A DNA stretch of 64,000 bases from Harmonia axyridis (taxonomy: Eukaryota > Arthropoda > Insecta > Coleoptera > Coccinellidae), in the NCBI RefSeq assembly GCF_914767665.1, contig NC_059504.1, positions 21,392,501 to 21,456,500 of the forward strand. The letters run 5' to 3'. A program made the translations under genes and the position numbers. Of the stretch, positions 43,505-51,893 are shown in pieces. Under the pieces are notes generated by a model. That model did no database searches. It worked only from the letters and a program-made list of their open reading frames with translations, and was not told the DNA's origin. Position 1 is the first letter of the stretch; each line of letters starts with the position of its first letter.

Positions 43505-44180
43505 AAATATCGATTTTGCAGATACATATCAATCAGCAAAGTATTACTTCTTCTACCTAGGCAGCAAAGTAAGTACTTTCCTGCCTAGGCAGCAAACTGA
43601 TTATTCTCAATGCGAATCAAACATTCCAATATTCGACATCAATATTTTTTGCCACCTACCTTATTTCTGGGGGAGTTAGTACTTCTAAGTCGCTATCACT
43701 GTCCATGATATAAATATGTATATGCGATACATATTTCCAAAAAACGCTCGGCTATGAACTATCAGCCGCGGCAGACAATCTACCAGCTACTTTGCTGCCC
43801 AGTAAAACAAATAGCTATTTTCTCCTATTGACAGCAAATATTAATTTTGGAGACACATATAAATTAGCAAAGTATTACTGTTTCAACCTAGGCATCCAAA
43901 ATATTATTGTCAATGGGAATAAACTGCCAGATATTTCATGAGTTGTCAAACTATAATTATTATCATGGACATCTACCTACATTTCCATAGCAACCAACTA
44001 TTCCAAAAATTTCGATTTCTATCAAATTTCATTTTAATTTATCACTACAGGAAAAATAAAAAGATTGTGAGACTTGTAATAATTTGCAAATACAATATCC
44101 TACATATATCATTATATCATTATAAAAAATCGAGGAACAAATTATATGTTTAACTCGGCAGCAAAGTATATTGATTGCCT
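43505..44180. repeat. GCAGCAAAGTA repeat cluster
   Basis: The motif CAGCAAAGTA/TACTTTGCTG recurs at about 43535, 43560, 43598, 43788 (inverted), 43868 and 44158. At 43555-43600 CCTAGGCAGCAAAGTAAGTA faces TACTTTCCTGCCTAGGCAGC. A block of about 120 bp near 43513 is repeated in diverged form near 43848. The block near 43750-43800 (CTATGAACTATCAGCCG) resembles 46105-46120. A non-coding element of unknown class. Confidence 0.55.
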
Positions 44181-44639
44181 TAGCCAAATTCCTATCCTTA
44201 ATTTTCTTCACACATTCACCCCTTACATTTTTTTGGTGTCAGATACACCCTGTATACATTTTTGGTATCGATTTCGACCTTCAGGCCTTCATCAGGCAAG
44301 CTGAAATATATTGATTATTAATTATTAGGCTGACATATAGACAATTATCCTTAAATATCAACATTCAATCCTGCACAATTCATTAACAATCGAGGGAAAT
44401 TTAAAAAACCGGTTTAATCAAATTCTCAGGCTAAGGTACTACTTCTATTTATTTATCAACTATGGAATACATACAGGTGATTTTCACACTCAAAAAAGTA
44501 TTCACAAAACATTATAAAAAAGTTTGAAATATTGAAAAGTCACATTAAACAAAACACATGAGGCTTTACATAATAAAGGAAAAAAAAATTTTCAGAAATG
44601 ATATCCCCTGAAAACAAAGAAAACAGGATGCACAGAGGG
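44181..44639. other. Spacer with a TACAGGGTGTATC end
   Basis: ACACCCTGTATACATTTTTG at 44246 and TCGACCTTCAGGCCTTCATC at about 44275 form, on the minus strand, the phrase CTGATGA...GAAA next to a TATACAGGGTG terminus (see findings). 44440-44640 has no feature. Confidence 0.35.
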
Positions 44640-45090
44640 GAATAAAGTTAGAGTTCCCTGAAATTTTTTCTCAACATTTTTTGCATACGATACACAGGTG
44701 AATTTTGTACAGCAAAAGTGTTTCTCCTAGGGAGGTAGAATATGTCGTGTTTCCTCAGTGATATACTCGGCGTATAAAAAGTAATACCGATAAGAATAAA
44801 ATCTGGCTCCAATGAGCCACTCAAAAGTTTTTGGAGCATCAATACATCATTTATAGTTCTGCGATATTCCAAACTGATCACATTAAAATGCTTTTGTCTT
44901 ATAGAATAGTTCTCGGGATCACCTTTTTGGGTCATGAAACCGGACCCGCAACTGAGATCTCAGGAATTTTCTCTGAACGTTTTCGAGTCTCAATATGTGA
45001 ACATTATAATGAGAACTCCACACAGGCGTTGCAAAATTTAATCTGCTGAAGATGAAAGCATAATATACAGCTAATAATGCGTCTACATTT
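44640..45090 (-). pseudogene. Non-LTR reverse transcriptase C-terminus, minus strand
   Basis: Read from 45080 down: AVYYAFIFSRLNFATPVWSS, HYNVHILRLENVQRKFLRSQ, then a frameshift near 44935 and KGDPENYSIRQKHFNVISLE, YRRTINDVLMLQKLLSGSLE, HDIFYLPRRNTFAVQNSPVY. This is the C-terminal block of a non-LTR reverse transcriptase (FSRLNYASVVWSPxY...RLERVQRKFLRYL). It starts at almost the same protein position as the plus-strand piece at 45100, and the two face away from each other. Confidence 0.8.
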
Positions 45091-45099
45091 TTGAAGTCT

Positions 45100-45860
45100 C
45101 AACTCAAAACAGAATAGTGAAAGCAACGTCTGGTAATTTTACCAGACTTTTCACTTATGTTTTCAGTAGGCTAAATTATGCTTCAGTTGTGTGGAGTCCA
45201 TACTTCTCGACTTATATTAACCGCCTTGAGAGGGTCCAGCGTAAATTTTTGAGATATTTGGCATTTAAGTGTAATTATATAATAAACCGAGGAGATCCCA
45301 ATAATTATAGTTTGAGACTGAAGTTTTTCAGGATGATAAGTCTTGAAGACAGAAGAACTATTGGTGATGTATTATTCATATGTAAATTAATTATTAATCA
45401 ACTAGACTGCATCAGTCTCACCTCTAAACTGCATTACTATGCTGCCATGAGAAGATTCAGGCGGTTGGACACGTTTTATTTACCAACTAGGCCTACTAGT
45501 AGTGCAATGAATTCCCCCGTTTAAAGAATGCTTGCACATTGTAACGAGATTAAGGATGAAATAGATATATTTCATCAAAGCCCTAATTCGTTAAAAAGAA
45601 AGTTGAAGATTTGTTTTCTCACCGCGGTATAACATATAACTGCGGTACTCATTTTTTTTGTGATAGTGATTGATCATTGTTTGATCTGATTGTAGCTTTC
45701 AACATTTTGAACTGATTGATGTTAATCATTTGGTTTGTATTTCCCTCACATTTAGCATATTTTATCTCCGATGTTTTCCATATTTCTGATTTTAATTTTT
45801 ATATTATAGTGTATTGAATGAATTTGGGTGAATTGTGAATAGAAATAAGAAACTTATTTT
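45100..45860 (+). pseudogene. Non-LTR reverse transcriptase C-terminus, plus strand, with 3' end
   Basis: Blocks: GNFTRLFTYVFSRLNYASVV, WSPYFSTYINRLERVQRKFL, RYLAFKCNYIINRGDPNNYS, LKFFRMISLEDRRTIGDVLF and RRLDTFYLPTRPTSSAMNSP. A stop interrupts at 45522 (PV-stop-RML), after which the frame continues to 45631. The rest to about 45860 is 3' untranslated sequence. It is related to, but clearly diverged from, the minus-strand piece next to it. Confidence 0.8.
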
Positions 45861-45894
45861 GTTATACACATCTGCTATAGTAATTTACGTAACA

Positions 45895-46210
45895 AGTCCG
45901 GAAAATAGGGTTTTTTTGGACGAATAGACAAAATTCCAGGACGAGCGTAAGCGAGTCCTGGAAGTCTGTGAGTCCAAAAAAACCATTTTCGGGCGTGTTG
46001 CGTACAATATTTTTTCGGCAACCATGTAAAATATCACTATCGCTGCTGCTTTCCATATTTTATTGCGATTGCGATAAAAAAAATGCAAATTTTTGACAAC
46101 TAATTTCATATGAACTGTCAGCCGTTATCTCGGTTGCTATGGATTCTATGATGCTTTTCCGGCCTAGTCCGGGAAGTACGTACTTTCCGGACTAGGCCGG
46201 GAAATGCTAC
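45895..46210. repeat. Palindrome-rich repeat (TCCGGACTAGGCCGG, GGACGAGCG)
   Basis: An outer hairpin pairs TTTTTTTGGACGAATAGAC with GTCTGTGAGTCCAAAAAAA around CCAGGACGAGCGTAAGCGAG and TCCTGG. At 46157-46203 there is a near-perfect palindrome with GTACGTAC at its centre and CCGGCCTAGTCCGG arms. No frame is convincing. This is a stem-loop repeat of unknown class, similar in design to 13530-13655. Confidence 0.65.
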
Positions 46211-46356
46211 TTTCTCAGAGAAAAAAGCCGAAAAAAGTTATTTTCGTAACTCTGTGAACACATTTTTCTGGGTATTAAGTTACCTGTATGTGCTCCATAC
46301 TGGAAATAAATAAATAAATGAATGAATCGTGAAACCAAGCATTTTGCTGATGTTAT

Positions 46357-46425
46357 TGATTCTTCTTCTTCTTCAACAGCCTGTCTGCATCCACTCCTGG
46401 ACATAGGCCTCCCCTTGAATTTTTC
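46357..46425 (-). repeat. 3' end of an RTE-type retrotransposon with (GAA)n tail
   Basis: On the minus strand the sequence reads AGGCCTATGTCCAGGAGTGG and ATGCAGACAGGCTG, then GAAGAAGAAGAAGAA. The words coding for AYVQEWMQTG followed by a trinucleotide tail are the hallmark of the 3' end of insect RTE-like elements. Only the last 65 bp or so remain. Confidence 0.65.
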
Positions 46426-46439
46426 AATTGTTATTGATT

Positions 46440-46770
46440 ACAGTCTCGAAATGATGATGGAAATTTTCTGAACACGTCTGTTCTAGAAAGAGTCATATTG
46501 TCAATGGAATAATCAAAAAGGGTAGCAGACTCATTTCTCGTGAAAGAGATCATTGAGCAATTAGAAATAGAAATTTAGTCATCTCTCTCTGCATAACAAT
46601 GTAATCATATATCTTGCGAACCACAATAAAATTTTTAAATCATCTGCAAATAGCAGAATTTAACATTTGATGAAACATCATCCTATTCCATTGATAAAAA
46701 TCAGAAAAAGCAACGGACCCAAATGAGACCCTTGAGGCCCACTTGATGTGTCACTAAATCGTTCTGAACA
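46440..46770 (-). pseudogene. Jockey-type reverse transcriptase fragment (FADD box)
   Basis: Read from 46760 down: SSGPQGSHLGPLLFLIFING (the PQGSVLGPLLF motif), stops, then LLFADDLKIL with the catalytic FADD. Further on are SMISFTRNESATLF and DYSIDNMTLSR, which match the usual VISFTRKxxPxxFDYxLxxxxLxR block. Several stops and missing pieces make it a decayed fragment of the palm and thumb. Confidence 0.75.
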
Positions 46771-47754
46771 GAAACCGTACCGTACCGACAGAAAAAAATT
46801 CGACTTCAGATCAGACGGACGGATTACGTTGACAAAACGTAGATCAATCAACTTTTAATACACCACAACATCCAAATAATAAATAATCGAAAACAAAATC
46901 CACAAATGGATTCAAACCCCAGACTACGGACCCCGAGAAATTACCTCATAAAACTTTTTTTCGTCTCCACGTACGTCTTAAACGGCTCTCTTTTTCAACT
47001 TCCTCGACAACAACAACACCCGCCAACAGGACGTAGGACGCAGTAACACAAGACGGCAATAATCCTAATTGATACAATTCTCTCGAGGTCCGTTGACAGG
47101 CCGAGCAAAGATCGGCGGCTGCCCGGAGCCGGCCTCAAAAAGGGTTTCTGTGTAATGTCCGGACTCCCCCCGCCACCGCTACGGGCAACGGGACATCAAC
47201 GTTGGACAACGAGGATGACTTCTTTAGGTATAATACTGGTACGTACGTGTGCTCTTCGAATCTGTCTTGTCCAACCCGCTCGAATTGCACATCTCGTTCG
47301 CTTCTCCTTCGTATTGATCGCTGAACTCAGTACCTATGGCGCGTTATTAAGAACAGATCAAGATCAACATTCCTAAGATGAATGAGCGCGTGGAACCGGC
47401 CTCTTCATTCAAGACTTTTATACAGCGCTCGTTGCTCTTTAGCTTTAAGTTGTTTTTTTTTAAGCGAATATCTCGGAAAGTTGTAGACCATTGTTTGTCG
47501 CAGTGAATATCGTGCGTACGCCACTGAAGTTTTTCCGCACTCGGTAACACCCAAAGAACGATAATATTTGCAAAAAATGTTATCAACATGCAATCAAGAC
47601 ATCGGCAAAATGGTCGATTTTAGCTTGTCATATCTCATTGCAAGCAACTTTGTGGATCAGTGCAAAGTGTGAAGTGTCCGGTCCATCATATTTCAAACAT
47701 GTTGGATCTTGAGAATGTGTTGGTCATACGATGAAAACAGTTGCAATCTACCAT
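46771..47754. other. Unassigned stretch, G+C-richer at 46960-47350
   Basis: The middle part is G+C-rich with long unique sequence. At about 47514-47525 GTACGCCACTG looks like an isolated hAT end. The frames at 47155-47376 and 47347-47593 show no motif. Possibly host DNA. Confidence 0.3.
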
Positions 47755-47995
47755 GGACGAACAACATTATAAAAAAGAGAAAATGAGGGAACGTCAAAAT
47801 ATAAAATCCGACAATAGAATGGAAAAAGGAAGCAAAATATCTGAGAGTAATTCTAAATTGAAGAATGAACTTTAGCAAACAGATAGAAAAAAACAGAAAA
47901 AAGGCAAAGCAATTGCACAGGAAACTCTACCCGCTGCTCAACCCAGAAAGTAAACTTTCCTTAGAAAATAAGCTGAAGATAATAAAATAGTACTA
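47755..47995 (+). pseudogene. Jockey-type reverse transcriptase fragment
   Basis: The plus strand gives IEWKKEAKYLRVILN, a stop, MNFSKQIEKNRKKAKQLHRK and LYPLLNPESKLSLENKLKII. This matches the thumb region of Jockey elements (WKxxAKYLGVxLDxxLxFxxHIxxxxxKA...LYPLLNRxSxLSLxNKL). It includes stops near 47782 and 47853. A short fragment. Confidence 0.7.
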
Positions 47996-48330
47996 TTACC
48001 TTCAACCATTACGTATGCAGGAGTAACCTGGTATAATACAAAAGACAATAAGAAAGATAAGTTACCGAGCACACTAAATACAGCGGAGCGCCACATGTCC
48101 AGTTAAAGATAATAGGCAAAAGATTAATAGGAAGAAGAAACTCATGGTTGAAGAACTTGAGAGAATGGTACAATTGCAACAACTGCCAATTGTTTAGGTC
48201 TGCAGTATCGAGAATAAGCATAGCTTTGATGATAGCCAAACTTCGGAACGAAGACGGACATGAAAGAGAAGAAGCGCCCCATGGTACATTAGCACTAACA
48301 AATCAGAGAAGAATTGAAAATCTAAATTAT
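47996..48330 (+). pseudogene. RTE-like reverse transcriptase C-terminal fragment
   Basis: From 48110 the frame reads IIGKRLIGRRNSWLKNLREW and YNCNNCQLFRSAVSRISIAL before MIAKLRNEDG. This ending (SWLxNLREWxG...LFRAAVSKxxIAxMIANLRNGDGT) is found at the C-terminus of RTE-like insect retrotransposons. It follows directly on a Jockey-type piece, so the two were joined by insertion or rearrangement. Confidence 0.65.
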
Positions 48331-48794
48331 TGAGGAAATAGTAAACAAACAAATAAAGAAGACAATAGAGACGATAAAAGTGCACGAGAATATACAGAAT
48401 TAAGAAGGATAATCTAAATTCCAACAAGAAAGACAGACAAGAGGAACACCCTTGATTCAAAGAATGAAATAGGGGACGATTATATAACGAATAAAATCAA
48501 TAACTATGATCGAAGCACTGCATTTTGATAAATCCATGACATTTCACTGAGCTTGACTTTTATTTTTTTGGCGAACTTCCAAGAATGTAACTATGGAAAT
48601 GATCCAGATATGGCAGGAGGCGAAACACCAAAACGATTATAACACGTTGTCAAGGATATATCCACTTATCAATACGTCGTAACTATGGGAAATTCACGGA
48701 TTGGTTAATCAAACCAAGAGTTCTATAATCATAAATAACTACTTTGAACAGGAAATATTTTCAGAAAATTTGAAAATTACGACGGCAACAATAG
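48331..48794. other. Spacer including an inverted repeat copy of 25920-26100
   Basis: 48535-48680 matches the complement of about 25920-26060 (GAAATGATCCAGATATGGCA-like text, GAGGCGAAACACCAAAACGA). The copies are in inverted orientation 22 kb apart. No coding feature is seen. Confidence 0.45.
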
Positions 48795-49070
48795 GGATTT
48801 ATCGAGCCAAGTAGCTTGACATTTTAACCAACTACTTGACTTGAAAATCAAGCTCGTGAAAAATTACATAGTTGAGCTTGACTTGACTTGATTTTAGATA
48901 TTTATTGCTGGACTTTATATCAAGCTACTTGATATTACTTGGGCTTGATAGGCACGCGTCGCACGGCATATATTACTGCAATATCATGCGCGCTTAGACT
49001 AAATGAGTGGATTTCTCGAGCGCCGAGAGACTGAAGCATTCGCCAGTGTGACTTTATTAGTAGATAGATA
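48795..49070 (+). mobile_element. hAT end fragment, TCAAG-repeat family
   Basis: Begins near ATAGGGATTTATCGAGCCAA, the terminal repeat, followed by the TCAAG/CTTGA array and the CACGCGTCGCACGGCATATA block. It stops at about 49065 after GTGTGACTTTATTAGTAG. Only one end of the element remains. Confidence 0.75.
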
Positions 49071-49802
49071 TGTCATAAAACATATGTGCTCATGGAGATG
49101 CTTTTAAAATTTTTCACGCCAAATTTGTTTTAAGGAATTTTTAGGAAAATTTGGAAGTATCTAAGTAAATTCATTTATGTTATCTAATTATGAAAGACGA
49201 TCTATGGATATTATGTTAAGGCATCAATGAACAAAGGACTGCACCAAATTGGATAATTGTTTTTTGTTGTATTTATTACTGTCTTGAGAAGAAAGAATTT
49301 TCTTGAAAGATTGATTTTCAAAAAGGTAATTCAAATAGATCGTATCTATTCCTTCTAATGGTTCAAGTGGCTTCAAGTCAACAAAATCATTCACCAAGGA
49401 AATCCAGATATTCTTTCAGAGTCCATGGTCATATTTGGAAGGCCAAGTTCATGAGAACGATATGAATATTCTATTAGTTTTCTCCAATTCGTTGTCTTAT
49501 TAGTGTATAAGAATCATGTAAACCTAGATGTAGACATAAATGTAAAACAATATCTTCACTAAGATCGCGTTAAATTTGGAAATATTCGGAATAGTAACCA
49601 AACGTTGAAGATTTTTTATTTTTATGATGATTCAAAAACGACTTCCTTGGAATTTTTCGAATATTTTAGAAGAGCCTTGTATGATTCAAGAATAAATCAA
49701 GGTGATTATGATCTGCTTTTTGTTATCTCATCTATTATTTCGACTATTTCCCTCTTCAGATTTTACACCAATCACAAACGTTCAATTTTGAATTACAAAT
49801 AA
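49071..49802. other. A+T-rich stretch without a recognised gene
   Basis: No paired repeats, tails or motifs. Probably unique sequence. Confidence 0.35.
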
Positions 49803-50025
49803 CGAGCGCTCATTAAAATTCGTGGTCAAGAGTGCTGTGGAGAAATTAGAGTGTATTTTCTGTGATTACAAGTAGCGCTTAGCTTGTACCATATATAGTT
49901 CCCAGGTTCGAAGTATATGAACAAATGTTAGTGATATGGTACAAGCTAAGTGCTACTTTGATCACAGAAAATCCAGTCTAATTTCTACACAGTACTTTTG
50001 ACCACAAATTTTAATGAACGCTCCT
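49803..50025. repeat. Palindromic MITE, GAGCGYTCATTAAAATT ends
   Basis: GAGCGCTCATTAAAATTCGT on the left faces its near-complement ending TTTTAATGAACGCTCC. The inner arms CAAGTAGCGCTTAGCTTGTA and TACAAGCTAAGTGCTACTTT are also complementary. About 223 bp, arms near 90 bp, non-coding. Confidence 0.75.
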
Positions 50026-50589
50026 TAGTTTATAGATGGAAAAACTGTATGACAGCACTTATCAAGGGCAGTCCTAGCCTCAAATTTTTGGGGGGTCACC
50101 GTTATGGGCTTCAAGTTTTTTGATGGGACCATTTCGTATATTGTCTGCTGAAACGCATATTAAGTATTTTGGGGGGGCCATGACTCCCATACACACTCCC
50201 CGAACCGCGCTTGGCAGAAGTTTTTTCAAAACATGACAGCTGTTGTCACCAAAATTTACAATATCTTTGATAACAAGTAATTATGGTCTTATGAAATAGT
50301 CTTGTCAAATACAATTTAGGCATCTAATCGTTCCTGTGAAAAAAATCGAAAAAACATAATGCACGGTTATATTTAAAAAAGAACATTCATGCAGGTGCAG
50401 TTGGTGTTGCCACCAGCACTCATGCTTTTTGTTAAAATATTACTTAGCAAAGTATTCCTTCGATTTTTTGCAGAAAAATTAGATGCTTTCATGATATTAC
50501 TTACGAAAAAAGAGATCGGGGATCCTTTTAGATTTTTTCTCAAATTCTTATAGTTCTGCTTTCCGCGAGCATCGAATTTGGAACACACT
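50026..50589. other. Spacer with decayed hAT-like G-run ends
   Basis: TTTTTGGGGGGTCACCG near 50085 and GGGGGGGCCATGACTCC near 50172 resemble the inner edges of hAT termini. No target duplication was found. The 76-codon minus frame (50373-50603) has no motif. Confidence 0.3.
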
Positions 50590-50911
50590 GTACCACAGTG
50601 CAATTATCGCAGTGCTGTTTCGCTTCCTACAATGCAATTATCGTAAGTAATTGCACAAGTGCATCAAAATTACCGATAATTTTGCATGACAGCGTGTTGT
50701 CATAAAAACTGCATGAGTTCATTTTCATTTTTGGAGAAAGAGCCCGACACCGAAAGTGGAGGGCTCTTTCTCCAAAAATGAAAATGACCGAATGCAGTTT
50801 TTCAAAGAAAACACGCTGGAATGCGAAATTATCCGGTTATTCTGATGCACGAGTGTAATTCGGGGGAATATTTCCCTCCTGTCAAAAATTCTATGTATCT
50901 GGAGAACAATT
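50590..50911. repeat. Left part of the palindromic repeat split by the retrotransposon
   Basis: The segment 50640-50880 matches 55365-55600 almost base for base, including the inner hairpin GGAGAAAGAGCCC facing GGGCTCTTTCTCC. It continues with CTCCTGTCAAAAATTCTATG up to GAACAATT, the complement of the 61-bp unit at 55736. The repeat then resumes at 55187. Removing 50912-55194 restores a continuous copy. Confidence 0.8.
50904..50911. repeat. Left target-site duplication of the retrotransposon
   Basis: GAACAATT, repeated at 55187-55194. The flanking text on both sides belongs to one and the same repeat, which confirms the insertion point. Confidence 0.85.
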
Positions 50912-50946
50912 CATTCACTGTCGAGATGCGCATGATGTAGTACGTG
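50912..50946 (+). promoter_or_regulatory. Possible internal RNA polymerase II promoter of the retrotransposon
   Basis: CATTC at the first base fits the initiator of arthropod non-LTR elements. AGTACGTG begins at position +28, where a downstream promoter element (RGWYV) is expected; it matches four of five positions. Placement supports it, but the match is short. Confidence 0.35.
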
Positions 50947-51064
50947 ATCACATCGCTCCTGATAACTAGAAAAATAGAGATTATCCAAGTGCCAACGAGT
51001 CACAAAATTTCAAAGTGTTAATTGTATTTTATATGATATAAATATTTTAATATATAATATAAAA

Positions 51065-51658
51065 ATGGGCCCTAAAACTAACACAGATATTAAAGTAGCA
51101 ATCAAGGAATCCATTGTAGAATTCTTCAGTGACGATAAATTCATAAACAAACTTCTTATCAAGATCAACGAAAAACTTGATATTTTACAATCTGCAGTCA
51201 ACGATAACACGGATAAAATTGAGTCGATCAATATGAGGATGGATAACCTTATGCAAGCAGAGAAAGTCAACAATGTATGTGTTTACAATCTGATGGAAAT
51301 GCAAGAAGAAAACTTAATGGAAAATTTACTTGAAATATTCAACGAAAACATGAAGGTAAAAGTTAACAAATCTGATATTGTGAAATGCTATAGAGTGGGT
51401 GTAAAAGGGAAAAATCCACGTCCAGTGATTATTCGATTTGAACGGTATCAAACAAAATTAACAATACTGAAAAATTGCGGACGTTTGAACGGAACAAAAA
51501 TTGGAATCGCTGAAGATCTAACAAAGAGACGTCTAGAGTTATATCGCTCACTACGACAAAAAAGTGAGGACAAAAAACAAGTATTCACGCGTAATGGAAA
51601 CATTTATGTTAAAACCGAAAATGGAGTGAAGAGGAAAATTGTAACCTCACAAAAATAA
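51065..51658 (+). CDS. Non-LTR retrotransposon ORF1 protein
   Basis: A 197-residue protein. Residues about 10-65 are rich in heptad-like Leu/Ile spacing (LLIKINEKLDILQSAVNDN, IESINMRMDNLM) and probably form a coiled coil for trimer or dimer formation. From about residue 70 come VCVYNLMEMQEENLMENLLE, IVKCYRVG, RPVIIRFERYQTKLTILKN and KIGIAEDLTKRRLELYRSLR. This is the RRM-like plus C-terminal domain pattern of L1/CR1-type ORF1 RNA-binding proteins (transposase-22-like fold). It would coat the element RNA. It starts 153 bp inside the element and stops 235 bp before ORF2, in a different frame. No lesion is seen. Confidence 0.85.
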   Translation: MGPKTNTDIKVAIKESIVEFFSDDKFINKLLIKINEKLDILQSAVNDNTDKIESINMRMDNLMQAEKVNNVCVYNLMEMQEENLMENLLEIFNENMKVKVNKSDIVKCYRVGVKGKNPRPVIIRFERYQTKLTILKNCGRLNGTKIGIAEDLTKRRLELYRSLRQKSEDKKQVFTRNGNIYVKTENGVKRKIVTSQK

Positions 51659-51893
51659 TTATCTCCATAAATAGTTTACGTTCTGAAATGTTGAAAATTT
51701 TTTTTTTTTTTTTTTGGCCTTCATATGTATTGAATTCTTTTGTTGATTTTTTATTCTTTAGGTTAATGATGGTTGTTAATTACTTTAGAACATAATATAG
51801 ATTATTTATGATTATGAGCACTTTTTTGAGTTTTTCAAAATGTTAGCTTCATCAGAGAGCATGTGAGGGGTATTTATTTGTTTCCCCTGTCTA
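51659..51893 (+). other. Spacer between ORF1 and ORF2
   Basis: A 235-bp non-coding stretch with a run of about 19 T near 51697. Such a gap implies that ORF2 is translated by reinitiation, an internal entry or a separate mechanism. The frame upstream of 51894 is closed. Confidence 0.5.

Noticed and set aside
49803..50025. microRNA precursor
   Set aside because: The arms are about 90 bp with scattered mismatches and MITE-like ends. That is too long for a usual insect precursor and better explained as a MITE.
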